The notes beneath the pieces are model-generated. The model did no database searches. It was given only the letters and a program-made list of their open reading frames with translations, and was not told the DNA's origin. The position numbers and the translations under genes were made by a program. A DNA stretch of 64,000 nt from Novosphingobium sp. (lineage in GTDB: Bacteria; Pseudomonadota; Alphaproteobacteria; Sphingomonadales; Sphingomonadaceae), in NCBI GenBank assembly GCA_017744735.1, contig JAGIAR010000005.1:62001-126000 (forward strand), written 5' to 3'. This document shows, piece after piece, positions 54,515 through 63,095 of the stretch. Position 1 is the first letter of the stretch. Every line of letters starts with the position of its first letter.

Positions 54515-54918
54515 AGCTTCATCACCTCGGCATCGGCCTGCTCGCGGACGAAGTCGTAGCCGTAGAGCCGGACGACGTTCTCGCGGTTGAACTCTGCCTC
54601 GCCCTCGGCTTCCTCGATCACCACCCCGCGCCATGCGATCGTGCAGTCGGCGAGGATTTCGATCGCGTCGGAAATGTCCTTCTCGACCGGGCGGAAGGCC
54701 ACGACGGACGCGCCCTTGCTCACGGCCGCCGCCTCGTCCTTGCGGGCCGCGTTGATCCGCGCGCGCATGGCCTGCTTGTAGAGGCTCGATTCCTTGCCCA
54801 CGACGGTCAGGAACATGCCGGTCGGCTCGCCGGCTGCGAGGATCTCGAACTCGTGGCCCTTGTCGGCGGCGACTTCGGGATTGAGGGCGGCGATGGATTT
54901 GAAGGCGGTCTTGGTCAT
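54493..54918 (-). CDS. Tail assembly chaperone (gpG-like)
   Basis: A 141-residue protein upstream of the tape measure gene. It is mostly alpha/beta, with the start MTKTAFKSIAALNP. The last codons run through a slippery GGGAAATTTT before the zero-frame stop, so both a short and a long product are expected. Position and the frameshift make the call; sequence similarity to lambda gpG is not obvious. Confidence 0.85.
   Translation of the reverse strand: MTKTAFKSIAALNPEVAADKGHEFEILAAGEPTGMFLTVVGKESSLYKQAMRARINAARKDEAAAVSKGASVVAFRPVEKDISDAIEILADCTIAWRGVVIEEAEGEAEFNRENVVRLYGYDFVREQADAEVMKLGNFTPD
54505..54514 (-). promoter_or_regulatory. -1 ribosomal slippery sequence
   Basis: In the zero frame the mRNA reads G GGA AAT TTT, i.e. 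two overlapping X-XXY-YYZ heptamers (GGGAAAT and AAATTTT). The -1 frame is open from here to 54152. Lambda G-T uses GGGAAAG at the same place. Confidence 0.85.
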
Positions 54919-54975
54919 CGGTTCTCTCCATGGGTGTTCCGGGGCGGGAGAGGTCGCCCCGGAACAGGGTAAAAA

Positions 54976-55509
54976 CTAAGCGGCCTCCTTGAAGGCCCAT
55001 GTATATCCTCTCGATGCGCACCCCTTGCGCATCGCGTTGCAGATGTTCGAAGAGCCGTCACCGAAGTGGCGGGCGGCATCTGAAAGAGATGCGAATTCTA
55101 TTGCCGCCCCACCTGATTTCGGCGTGCCGATTATGGGCTTACGCTTGTCGCTCAGGCCCATTTGCATAGCGTGCGCCATGTTCTCCGACCTCGTGCACCA
55201 CTCAAGGTTGTCGGCGCGATTGTTCGCTTTGTTGCCGTCGATATGGTTGACGTGCGTCCTGGCTATGTCCGCCTCGAGAAAGGCCTCCGCCACAAGGCGA
55301 TGGACATTTATCGCCTGCCTTTGCCCGCTTTCGCAGAGCGTAACAGTCGGATATGTCCCGGCATCGGGCCAAAGGGTCAGCGACCGACCCTTGATGCGCT
55401 TTGGGCGACCGAGCCTGAATACCACTCGATCCAAGGATCGGACGCGCCCATATGAACTCACCTCATAGGATCCTTCATAGCCGACAATATCGCGCCAGAT
55501 TTCGTCCAT
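54976..55509 (-). CDS. NUMOD4-HNH homing endonuclease
   Basis: A 177-residue protein with an N-terminal NUMOD4 motif (WRDIVGYEGSYEVSSYGRVRS, cut here to 4-24), an HNH core (HRLVAEAF, then HVNHIDGNKANNRADNLEWC), and a C-terminal NUMOD/HTH-like DNA-binding segment (SLSDAARHFGDGSSNI). A free-standing homing endonuclease inserted between the tail tube and tail chaperone genes. Its base composition looks lower in GC than its neighbours, consistent with separate acquisition. Confidence 0.92.
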   Translation of the reverse strand: MDEIWRDIVGYEGSYEVSSYGRVRSLDRVVFRLGRPKRIKGRSLTLWPDAGTYPTVTLCESGQRQAINVHRLVAEAFLEADIARTHVNHIDGNKANNRADNLEWCTRSENMAHAMQMGLSDKRKPIIGTPKSGGAAIEFASLSDAARHFGDGSSNICNAMRKGCASRGYTWAFKEAA

Positions 55510-55519
55510 CGCTCAGGCT

Positions 55520-56737
55520 CTACAAAGTGCTGTCTTGAATCTGACAAATGGTCTGGTTGTTCGCGAGCGCCTCCCCGCCGCTGGAGCAAATCTCCGCGGT
55601 GAAGTTCGACGTGCGGACGATCTGCTTCTCGCCGTCGTCGCGGGTGTCGCTGAACAGCTTCACCTCGGGCAGCGCGATGGTGATGAAGTCGGACGAGCCG
55701 GTGCGGTCGGCCTCCAGCATCAGCACGATCGACGTGGTGTCCTCGTCGTAGAACGGGGCCGACAGGGTCTCGCTCTCGTAGAGGTAGGTGATCGTGCCGG
55801 TCACCTTGATGCGCGACTTCTGCGTATCGGGGATGGTGTTCGCCCCGATCACCGCCTCGCCCGCGCCGATCCCGCCGTCGATGGTGATGCTCGCCGAGGT
55901 GATGATCGCCTGCTGCACACCCCCGACCACGACGGCGCCCGATACCGAGGCCATCACGTCGGTCGTCGTCTCGGCGGTCGGCGAGGTCAGCGACTGCGAG
56001 CCCGAGGGCGTCATCGCGCCGAGGCCGAGGAAGTTGAACACCGCCCCGACGTTGCCGGTTGCCGGCATGTTGAGCGCGAGGCTGCCGACCTGCACGTCCG
56101 GGTAGACGCGGTAGCGGCTGATCGTCCCGAATGCCTCCTCGATCGTGTAGTAGATGTTCGTGTGCCCGCTGGTCGGAACCCACGACTTCTTGCCCACCAC
56201 GGTGACGGTGCAGCTCGAAATCGGGCCTTCTGCGGTCAGCGACAGGCCGCTCGGCACGATCACGGTCAGCACGGTTTGCGTCACTCCGGTGACGAGCAGG
56301 TTGACGCCGACATTCGCGCTGTTGAGCGAACCGCCCGAAAGCCGGATGCCGTCGCCGATCTTGATCCCGCCGGTGAGGAAGTCGCCCGTGCCGCGTGTGA
56401 CCGTGTAGCCCGACCCCGATGCCGCGATGGTCAGCGACAGCGAGGAAATCGCGCTGGTCGCGGCCCATGCCTTGCGCAGCAGCGCGGCGGTGAAGGCCTC
56501 GTAGGACGAACACGACAGCAGCCCGTTGAGCGTGCCGTTGGTCCGCGCGATGCCGTGCTTGTCGCCGGTGTGCTGCTGGTGCGAGACGATCTCGTTGTTC
56601 GAGTAGGTGTCCTTGGCGATCTCGAACATCGCGGTCTCGCGGCGCAGCAACTGGCCGCCACTGCCGGATGCCGCGGTGCCCTTGGAGACCTGCGCCTTGA
56701 ACGCGATGGCAGTAGTAATGCCCTGTTCGGTTGCCAT
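55520..56737 (-). CDS. Major tail tube protein
   Basis: A 405-residue beta-rich protein between the tail terminator and chaperone genes. The MATEQGITTAIAFKAQVSKGTAA start and many T/S/G/V strands are characteristic of siphophage tail tube proteins. A central part (about 85-170, glycine/serine-rich) may be an added Ig-like surface domain. Confidence 0.85.
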   Translation of the reverse strand: MATEQGITTAIAFKAQVSKGTAASGSGGQLLRRETAMFEIAKDTYSNNEIVSHQQHTGDKHGIARTNGTLNGLLSCSSYEAFTAALLRKAWAATSAISSLSLTIAASGSGYTVTRGTGDFLTGGIKIGDGIRLSGGSLNSANVGVNLLVTGVTQTVLTVIVPSGLSLTAEGPISSCTVTVVGKKSWVPTSGHTNIYYTIEEAFGTISRYRVYPDVQVGSLALNMPATGNVGAVFNFLGLGAMTPSGSQSLTSPTAETTTDVMASVSGAVVVGGVQQAIITSASITIDGGIGAGEAVIGANTIPDTQKSRIKVTGTITYLYESETLSAPFYDEDTTSIVLMLEADRTGSSDFITIALPEVKLFSDTRDDGEKQIVRTSNFTAEICSSGGEALANNQTICQIQDSTL

Positions 56738-56742
56738 GACAA

Positions 56743-57153
56743 CTAACTCCTTGTGATCTGGGCGGAAAATGGGATGCGGATGGGGATCATGAAGCGATCC
56801 GGCTCGGATTGCGCATTGCCGATCGAGGGGGTGAGCCGGATGGTCACGGTGACGCCGCCGTTCTCGAAGCTGGCGCCGCGCGGGAACGTGTCGCGCAGGG
56901 CCTCGATGCGAGCCGATGCGGCGGCCGTCCCGACGTTGAGCGGGTAGAACAGATTGACCTGGAAAATGCCGCGCTCCCAGAATACGCGCCCGGTCATCTC
57001 GGCATCGTCGGGGTCGGCGAACAGGGTATAGGCGCGCTGGTATGGCGTGCCGTTGACCGGCGTGAACGGCGCGTTCTCATACGCCGTCGCCATGGCCGGG
57101 CTCATCGCCGCCAGTGCCGTTTCCAGCGCAGACCGGATCAGCGCGGCGCTCAT
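56743..57153 (-). CDS. Tail terminator-like protein
   Basis: A 136-residue protein matching the lambda gpU-type layout: a helical start (ALIRSALETALAAM) and beta strands with GRVFWERGIFQVNLFYP. It caps the tail tube before joining the head. It is coupled to the preceding neck gene by ATGA. Confidence 0.8.
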   Translation of the reverse strand: MSAALIRSALETALAAMSPAMATAYENAPFTPVNGTPYQRAYTLFADPDDAEMTGRVFWERGIFQVNLFYPLNVGTAAASARIEALRDTFPRGASFENGGVTVTIRLTPSIGNAQSEPDRFMIPIRIPFSAQITRS

Positions 57154-57653
57154 GGATGCGCCGCCTTGGCCTTGGCGCAGGCCTCGGAGACGATGGATTG
57201 CATTTCCACCATCACCAGCCCCACCATGCCTTGGGGGGCCTGCTTTGAGTAACCGTGCTCGAGACGCTGGGCGTAGGGAACGTTGTTGGCGATGAAGTAG
57301 ACCGCACCAGCGGCCTGTTCTGGCACCTCCGCTACAATCTTCCCCTGCGTGCGCTCACCGGTCTCGTCGACCCCAGCGACTACCCCCGAAGGAAGAGTGC
57401 CGATCCCGAGTTGCCAGTTCGCCCGGAAGTGCCCGCCTACATAGCCCGCCTCTACGAAACCAGCGCTGACGAGCCAGTGATCGTGATTGGCCTCACCTAC
57501 TTTCCAATCCTTCCAAAGCGACGGGTTCCCGACCGGCGAACGCGCGTCGATCTTGGCCGCACTCGCGATCACGATATTGCCCACCGCCTCGTTGGCGCGC
57601 GCCCCTGCCTTCTTGGCGAAGTCCTGCAGCGCGAGGGTGAAGGGGCCGCTCAT
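57150..57653 (-). CDS. Neck/tail-completion protein (HK97 gp10-like)
   Basis: A 167-residue protein with ALQDFAKKAGARANEAVGNI at the start and ending with the typical NNVPYAQRLEHGYSKQAPQGMV segment found in HK97 gp10-like proteins. It joins head and tail. The ATG at 57653 overlaps the upstream stop. Confidence 0.85.
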   Translation of the reverse strand: MSGPFTLALQDFAKKAGARANEAVGNIVIASAAKIDARSPVGNPSLWKDWKVGEANHDHWLVSAGFVEAGYVGGHFRANWQLGIGTLPSGVVAGVDETGERTQGKIVAEVPEQAAGAVYFIANNVPYAQRLEHGYSKQAPQGMVGLVMVEMQSIVSEACAKAKAAHP

Positions 57654-58027
57654 GCGTTCCCCCTGACGACGCAATCGTAGAGGATCGGCAGCCCGGCCGG
57701 CCGAAGCGTGTCCACCGCGATCAGGGTTCGCTTGGAGCCGTCGGCCAGCGTGATGACGGCAGCGTTCGGCGGCTCGGGCAGTGCATCGCCCGCGCTGTCG
57801 AGGCCGGAGAGATACATTTGCTCGTCCCCGGCGATCACGCGGCTGTCGGATGCGGCCTTGAACGCGGACATGGGCAGGATCACCGCCTTGCCCGTGGCGG
57901 AATAGGCATCGCCGGACACGCCGCCGGTCGCGGGATCGTATGCGCCGTCGACCGTCGCCGCGATGGTGACGGCCTGACCCTTGAGGGCGATCATCCGGTC
58001 GGCCGAGGAGCGCTGGGCGACGGTCAT
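57650..58027 (-). CDS. Head-tail joining protein, unknown subtype
   Basis: A 125-residue protein, mainly beta (AVTIAATVDGAYDPATGG, AVITLADGSKRTLIAVDTLRPAG). Place in order suggests a head-closure/stopper protein. There are four-base overlaps on both sides. No strong family match by eye. Confidence 0.75.
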   Translation of the reverse strand: MTVAQRSSADRMIALKGQAVTIAATVDGAYDPATGGVSGDAYSATGKAVILPMSAFKAASDSRVIAGDEQMYLSGLDSAGDALPEPPNAAVITLADGSKRTLIAVDTLRPAGLPILYDCVVRGNA

Positions 58028-58518
58028 GCCCGCACCAGCATGGCGCACATCGCGCCACCCTTGAGAAAGGCCGCCAGCATCTGATCGACCGCGGGATAGC
58101 GGGCCTGCTGCGGCGAATAGCGGTCGTATTCGGTTTCGAGCGGCCCGATTTTCTCGCGCACGATCCCGCGCGTCAGGTCCGCGTTCAGATCGGCGGTCAG
58201 CGCGCGCACCGCCAGATCGGCGCAGGCATCGCGCACCTCGTCCGGCACCACGGTGCTGAGAACGTCGAATCCATCGACGCAGGCGCCATAGCGCGGCCAT
58301 GACAGCGCCTGATCGCGGTAGAGGCGCGTGCCCTTCCACCGGTTGCGGAACTGCTGCTCCATGTAGCCCGTCGCGCGGCGCAGGGCGGCTTCCTTGGTCG
58401 CATCGTCTCCGGTCCATGCAGTGGTGCCGAGCGCGGTGGCGCGGGTGTCCGCGTCCGCAACCGAGCAGTAGCTTTCCGAGGTGGCCGAGCCGGTGCCGGT
58501 TTCGACGATCAGGGTCAT
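58024..58518 (-). CDS. Head-tail adaptor (DnaT-like fold) protein
   Basis: A 164-residue protein with the N-terminus MTLIVETGTGSATSESYCSVADAD and helical bundle QALSWPRYGACVDGFDV...VPDEVRDACADLAVRAL. This is the family labelled DnaT-like ssDNA-binding protein in databases but usually lying at the adaptor position of phage head-tail operons. It is directly followed by the closure protein. Confidence 0.85.
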   Translation of the reverse strand: MTLIVETGTGSATSESYCSVADADTRATALGTTAWTGDDATKEAALRRATGYMEQQFRNRWKGTRLYRDQALSWPRYGACVDGFDVLSTVVPDEVRDACADLAVRALTADLNADLTRGIVREKIGPLETEYDRYSPQQARYPAVDQMLAAFLKGGAMCAMLVRA

Positions 58519-60488
58519 GCCGGCGTCCACGTGATAAGCTTGAGCGCCGCTGTCGGGCTCATCAGCGGCAGCATGAACACGCCGTTCTGCTCCCATTGGT
58601 AGGGATCGAAGGTCGGCGACCACTCGCCGGTCGCAGTGGTGTCGATCTGCGTCGAACTCCACGATGCATAGTCGGTCGAGCGCAGCACATAGGTGCCGGT
58701 GACGCCGAGCAGGTTGTAGAACACGAACGCCTCGCCCGTGGACAGGTCGAACGCGAGGCGCGGCGAGCGCCATTGCGTGTTCTCGGGATCGCCTGTGCCG
58801 GCAATGCTCGCCTGGCTGGTCAGGGCAAGAGGCGTCTGCCACGCGGTCCCGTTGTGCCAGGTGTGGTAGACCTGCACCTTTCCGGACCCGTTGTTCTTGT
58901 AATAGACGATATGCGGATGCCCGTCGTCATCCGCCGCGACGTTGCTCTGGCCGCCCAGGCCATTGGTCGTGGCCACTGCGTCCGCCACCTCACCATTGGT
59001 CGGCGTGATCGGCATCGTGTAGCTCGAGCCATCCGACTTGACGAAGCCGGTGCCGTTCCACTTGGCATAGGATACGCTGTAGTTCGTGTTCCCGTCGGCA
59101 TAGAGCCCGCGCCAATGCCATGCGATGTGCAGATTGCCGTCTGCGTCGAACCCCGGATAGTAGACGTAGACCGCCTCGGGACCGCCATTGCAGTCCAGCA
59201 CCTTGCCGCCGGTTGCCGACCCCGCCAGCGCGGCCCATCCGGTCGTCTCGTCATAGCCGTAGATGAACGCCTGCGTCTCGCCGGAGCGCATGATCGTGTA
59301 GAGCTTGCCATCGGGGTCGTTGAAGAACTGGACGTAGGACACCGCGCTCTCGTTGGCGCCCAGCATCGGGAGTTCGCCGGTCAGCGCACCGGCCCATGTC
59401 GACAGCGGCACGTTCGAGCGCCGGTAATGCAGGGCGTTGATGTGCTCGTCGTAGGAGATGTGGAGATAGCCGTCTCGGTCGATCCCGAGCGTGATGGCCC
59501 GGTGATCGTCGCTGCTCGTCAGGGCGATGTTCGGTCGGCCCGCGCGGCCATCGTAGACGCAGGTCGTCCACGCGCTCCAGCCTGCCCCGCTGTTCGAACG
59601 GACCTGCAGCACCATGTGCTGCATCACGTTCCAGAAGCTCAGCACCTGATATTGGGTTCCGCCGATGGTCCGCGAGATCATCGCGCTCCGGCGATAGGAG
59701 CGGCTGTTCACATCGGTGTCGGTGAACAGCTGTGTCACCGGCGACAGGCCGCTATCCCAATAGCGGAAGAGCGCCGCGCGCTCGTCTGCGGAGGGAACTC
59801 GATTGAGCAGCAGCGTCTCGGCGATCGTGCAACCCGAGGGGCCGTTGATGCTGCCGTTGCTGTTGTTCGCGCCCTCCCACAAGCCCACCGTGGTCGCAGG
59901 AGCGGCGCTGCGCGCCTCCTGCACCAACAGCTCATTGTTCCAATAGATAGAGGAAACCGCGCCGTCCTCGATCAGATAGACCACCCCAGTCAGACCCAGC
60001 GCGATGGCCTTCGAGTAGAAATTCGTGAACGTCTCGCTGCCCACTGCAGCACCGAGCTTGTCGCCCGGCGAGTGCATGGTCCCGATCATGAAGCGGCCGC
60101 CCGATGCGTCGCGCAAACCTGCCCACACCTGATCGCCGGACGCACTGGCGGGAACGGTGAGCTTCATCGCAAGGAAATTTCCGGACGAACCGCACTTGGC
60201 CAGTGAGGCCATGTATTTCGTGCTGGCGTTGTATTGCCGGCCGTTGCTGAGCAGCGTCGGGCGCAGGGACGCGTTGGATTGCGTCAGATGGTTGCCGTTG
60301 CCCGATAGGTCGTCCACCCGCGCGACCGTGCCGTTGATCGTGGCGGGTGTGGTGGCGGCAGTGTCCGCCCAGGTATGCGCGGCCTGGTTCGACCACCATC
60401 CGCCACCGGCCCCGCCAGCGAACAGCGCCTTCGGAGTGAAGGACGAGCCCCTGCCGAGCGAGATACCGAGGCCAAGCGCGTAGGCCAT
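58515..60488 (-). CDS. BNR-repeat neuraminidase-like virion protein
   Basis: A 657-residue protein. The N-terminal part (about 1-220) resembles a concanavalin/LamG-type domain (LSGNGNHLTQSN, FMIGTMHSPGDKL). The C-terminal part (about 240-655) is a six-bladed-propeller-like BNR set with repeated D-x-D-G-x-L-H-I-x-(Y/W) motifs (DRDGYLHISY, DADGNLHIAWHW, DDDGHPHIVYY). The fold binds or cleaves glycans; I cannot point to a catalytic set. It lies in the head/connector module, coupled to the adaptor gene, which is unusual for a receptor-binding enzyme. It may decorate capsid or collar. Confidence 0.85.
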   Translation of the reverse strand: MAYALGLGISLGRGSSFTPKALFAGGAGGGWWSNQAAHTWADTAATTPATINGTVARVDDLSGNGNHLTQSNASLRPTLLSNGRQYNASTKYMASLAKCGSSGNFLAMKLTVPASASGDQVWAGLRDASGGRFMIGTMHSPGDKLGAAVGSETFTNFYSKAIALGLTGVVYLIEDGAVSSIYWNNELLVQEARSAAPATTVGLWEGANNSNGSINGPSGCTIAETLLLNRVPSADERAALFRYWDSGLSPVTQLFTDTDVNSRSYRRSAMISRTIGGTQYQVLSFWNVMQHMVLQVRSNSGAGWSAWTTCVYDGRAGRPNIALTSSDDHRAITLGIDRDGYLHISYDEHINALHYRRSNVPLSTWAGALTGELPMLGANESAVSYVQFFNDPDGKLYTIMRSGETQAFIYGYDETTGWAALAGSATGGKVLDCNGGPEAVYVYYPGFDADGNLHIAWHWRGLYADGNTNYSVSYAKWNGTGFVKSDGSSYTMPITPTNGEVADAVATTNGLGGQSNVAADDDGHPHIVYYKNNGSGKVQVYHTWHNGTAWQTPLALTSQASIAGTGDPENTQWRSPRLAFDLSTGEAFVFYNLLGVTGTYVLRSTDYASWSSTQIDTTATGEWSPTFDPYQWEQNGVFMLPLMSPTAALKLITWTPA

Positions 60489-60772
60489 CAGCCGCCCGGC
60501 GTAAGGTAGACGGTGCCGGTCGCACCCGAGGTGATGAACGCCAGCTTCTGGCCGGGCTTCCATCCGAACAGACGAAGCGGCACGTTGGCCGGAATGAACG
60601 CGCCGCCTGTCGTCGCCGTCGGGTTGGTGCCCTTCATGACGAAGCAGTCGACCGTCGAGCAAACGACCGCCGAGTCCTCGGACAGCGCCGCCGATTGGGC
60701 TGAGGTGCCGCTGATCGAGACCGTCAGTCCGATGGCGGTCTCGGGCACAAGCAGGGATTGTTCGCGGCTCAC
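60488..60772 (-). CDS. Small phage structural protein, unknown
   Basis: A 94-residue beta-type protein (GLTVSISGTSAQSAALSEDSA, FIPANVPLRLFGWKPGQKLAF). It is coupled to the BNR gene (TGATG) and to the upstream gene (four-base overlap), so the three are probably made together. It could anchor or decorate the capsid. Confidence 0.75.
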   Translation of the reverse strand: MSREQSLLVPETAIGLTVSISGTSAQSAALSEDSAVVCSTVDCFVMKGTNPTATTGGAFIPANVPLRLFGWKPGQKLAFITSGATGTVYLTPGG

Positions 60773-61041
60773 TTGCCCGCCCTCCCCTTGCGCTTCGAAG
60801 GCGGCGGGAGGCCATCGACCTCGTAGTCTGCCGGTTCGTGAACGTGATCCTTGGGCAGCGAGCCACCCTTGCGGCCGTCATGGTCGTGATCGAGCGGGTC
60901 GGGCGCATCGAGCTTCGCCAGCTCGGCCCCGGTCAGCCGCGTGTGCAGCTTCTCGTCGAAATCGGTCTCGTTGATCTCGACGAAATCGCCCTGGCCTTCG
61001 CCCCAAGGCTTCACGCGGATGGTCGGAACGGTATCGGACAT
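60769..61041 (-). CDS. Small phage protein after coat gene, unknown
   Basis: A 90-residue acidic/histidine-containing protein with a basic C-terminal tail (PPPSKRKGRAGK) and a central DPLDHDHDGRKGG. It might be a head-stabilising or N-terminal assembly domain protein, but I recognise no family. Confidence 0.75.
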   Translation of the reverse strand: MSDTVPTIRVKPWGEGQGDFVEINETDFDEKLHTRLTGAELAKLDAPDPLDHDHDGRKGGSLPKDHVHEPADYEVDGLPPPSKRKGRAGK

Positions 61042-61093
61042 TGTGGCTCTCCTGCGCAGGGAGAGGCCGGGACCGAAGCCCCGGCCTCCTGGA

Positions 61094-62239
61094 TCAGCCG
61101 AGGACGATCGCCGAGAACTCGCCGTTGACGGACTTGAAGCCCCAGGCGAGGTGCAACTCGAGCGAGCGCTGGCCGTACTGCGCGATGTCGAGCAGCAGGT
61201 AGGTCAGCCCCATGCCGTCGCTGACCGGCAGCTGCGAAATCGTCGGGTTGGCGGGCATCAGCGGCGGGCGCATGATGCCGACGATGGCCGAGCGTTCGAA
61301 CGCAAGGTTGCCGGTGTAGGTCGAGGTCATGGTGATCGCCTTGGTGGCGGCCGACATGGCGATGCGGATACCCGGATTGTTGAGCGTCAGGGTGCCGCCG
61401 TTCGAGACGTCGCTATCGCCAGTCGCCACGACGTACTTGTTGGTATCGCCCGCGAAGGTGATGACATCGGTCGTCAGCAGCGTTCCGGTGCCGGCGCTCG
61501 CCAGCGTGAACGACGTCGAGCCAACCGCGTATCCAGCGTTGTCGGTGGTGGCCGACGCCGCGGTGCCAGCGGTATGCGTCGAGACGCCCGCCGATTCACG
61601 CAGCTGGAACCCGAAGTGGCGGGCAAGATCGCCGCTGCGAAGCTGGCTGTTGTCGCCGGCCTTCTGAGCCTCCTGGATGACGCCCAGGTTGCGCAGGTTT
61701 AGGCCCGCCGCGGTATCGCCGACGAACTGGAGGTCGGCCATCGGGGCGCCATTGTCGACAAGGATCTTGCGGACATTGGTCAGCGCGCTGAGATCGGACG
61801 CGAACGGCGTGGTGCCAGCGGTGCCATAGGCGCGCGACGCGCCAGCGAGGCCGGCGGCCCATGCGTCGGCTTCCGCCTCGTTGCGGAGAGTACGCATACC
61901 CTGCTGAAGCAGCTGCGCGAACCAGGTGGTGTCGGCCTCGGCGTTTTCGAGGCTGCGCAGCTGTTCGCCGGTGATGTTCCAGCTGACCTTGCGTGATTTG
62001 GTGATCGTCACGTCCACGGTCGACGCGGTGGCATCGGTGCCGGTGGAGGTCGCGTTGCTCGGCGTGAAGTCCGAGGCAGCGCGGGTCGGCGCGACAGGAA
62101 CCTTGACGGTGTCGCCCTTGGCAACGCCCTTGTCGTCGAAGTTCATGTTGATGGCGTCGAGCATGCCGAACGGTTCGGCAGCGACCACCTTGGCGGCCGA
62201 ATAAGCGACGGGCGCGAGTGCGGTGAGGGTGTTGGACAC
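61094..62239 (-). CDS. Major capsid protein, P22 coat family
   Basis: A 381-residue HK97-fold coat protein of the P22 gp5 type. The N-terminal arm MSNTLTALAPVAYSAAKVV is followed by the core, an inserted beta-rich I-domain-like part (about 240-285, GYAVGSTSFTLASAGTGTLL), and the C-terminal LAFERSAIVGIMRPP of the P22 family. It follows the scaffold gene. Confidence 0.9.
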   Translation of the reverse strand: MSNTLTALAPVAYSAAKVVAAEPFGMLDAINMNFDDKGVAKGDTVKVPVAPTRAASDFTPSNATSTGTDATASTVDVTITKSRKVSWNITGEQLRSLENAEADTTWFAQLLQQGMRTLRNEAEADAWAAGLAGASRAYGTAGTTPFASDLSALTNVRKILVDNGAPMADLQFVGDTAAGLNLRNLGVIQEAQKAGDNSQLRSGDLARHFGFQLRESAGVSTHTAGTAASATTDNAGYAVGSTSFTLASAGTGTLLTTDVITFAGDTNKYVVATGDSDVSNGGTLTLNNPGIRIAMSAATKAITMTSTYTGNLAFERSAIVGIMRPPLMPANPTISQLPVSDGMGLTYLLLDIAQYGQRSLELHLAWGFKSVNGEFSAIVLG

Positions 62240-62384
62240 AAGCTGTCTCCGGGTGTTGCGATGTTCGGGGAAACCGCGAGTGGCGCAGCCATCTCATTGC
62301 GGGCCCGGCGCAGCCGGAGACGGAAAGGGCGCAGCCCTATCCTTGTGGGAACGGATGGTGAATCAAATCGTTGCGAAAGTCAAG

Positions 62385-62415
62385 GGCGGGCGCAGTGGAT
62401 GGACCTGCGCCCGCC
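62385..62415 (-). terminator. Strong hairpin between scaffold and capsid genes
   Basis: Perfect 11-base arms GGCGGGCGCAG and CTGCGCCCGCC with a nine-base loop lie ten bases after the scaffold stop. A short CTTGACTTT follows on the minus strand. It could be a partial terminator or an mRNA-processing/stabilising hairpin raising coat over scaffold. The 185-bp gap has a second small hairpin (AGGGC-GCA-GCCCT). Confidence 0.65.
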
Positions 62416-62424
62416 TTGCCCGCA

Positions 62425-63084
62425 TCAGGCAGCCCGTGCGATCGTTCCGCCGTCCGCGAAGAACGCGGCCCGATCCTTGGGCGAGAGGCTGTTGACCTCG
62501 GCCTCCGACTTGGCCTTTGCCTGGCTTCCGCCGCCCCCGCCGCCACCTGCACCGCCGCCGCCATTGGCCGGCGCAGCAACGAACTTCTTGCCCGCGTCGC
62601 TGCCGGCCCATTCGGAAATGTGGTCGGACAGCGACTTGTCGCCGATCATGGCCGTGCGCTCATCGCCCTTCGTCACGACCTGCGCCGACGACGAGAATTT
62701 CGCGGTCAGCGTGTCGAGGAAGTCCTCGTCCTTCACGCCGGCCGCGATCAGGGCGGACTTGAGGCCGTCCTGGATGAGCAGCTTCGAGGTGTAGGCGGAC
62801 TCGGTCTCAAGCGACTTCACCGCCTTGTCGCGCTCTCCGGTTACGGCCTTGAGCGTCTTGTTCGCATCGTCCAGCGCCTTCTCGGCCTTGTCGGCGCGAT
62901 CTTCGGCCGCCTGCAAGTCCTCGGGCTTGATCTCGGCACCGCGCTTGAGCTTGCGGTTCTCGCCGACCAGCTCTTCGTTCTTGCCTTCCAGCTTCGAGAT
63001 CGATTCCTTGAGCGGCTCGGTCGCCTTGGTGATGGCCGCTTCAAGCGCAGCCTTCGTGTCGGGGTCGTTGGGATCGAAAGGCAT
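62425..63084 (-). CDS. Capsid scaffolding protein
   Basis: A 219-residue, highly charged protein with a long coiled coil (about 15-105, EELVGENRKLKRGAE and EDRADKAEKALDDANK), a glycine linker (about 170-185) and a short basic/alanine C-terminus. This is the standard build of phage scaffolds, directly before the coat gene. Confidence 0.88.
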   Translation of the reverse strand: MPFDPNDPDTKAALEAAITKATEPLKESISKLEGKNEELVGENRKLKRGAEIKPEDLQAAEDRADKAEKALDDANKTLKAVTGERDKAVKSLETESAYTSKLLIQDGLKSALIAAGVKDEDFLDTLTAKFSSSAQVVTKGDERTAMIGDKSLSDHISEWAGSDAGKKFVAAPANGGGGAGGGGGGGSQAKAKSEAEVNSLSPKDRAAFFADGGTIARAA

Positions 63085-63095
63085 GGTGGTTCTCC

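Noticed and set aside
54515-55021. Independent start for the second tail chaperone frame upstream of the slippery site
   Set aside because: The ATGs upstream read out-of-frame through the first chaperone gene and give arginine-rich nonsense. The frameshift explains the frame better.
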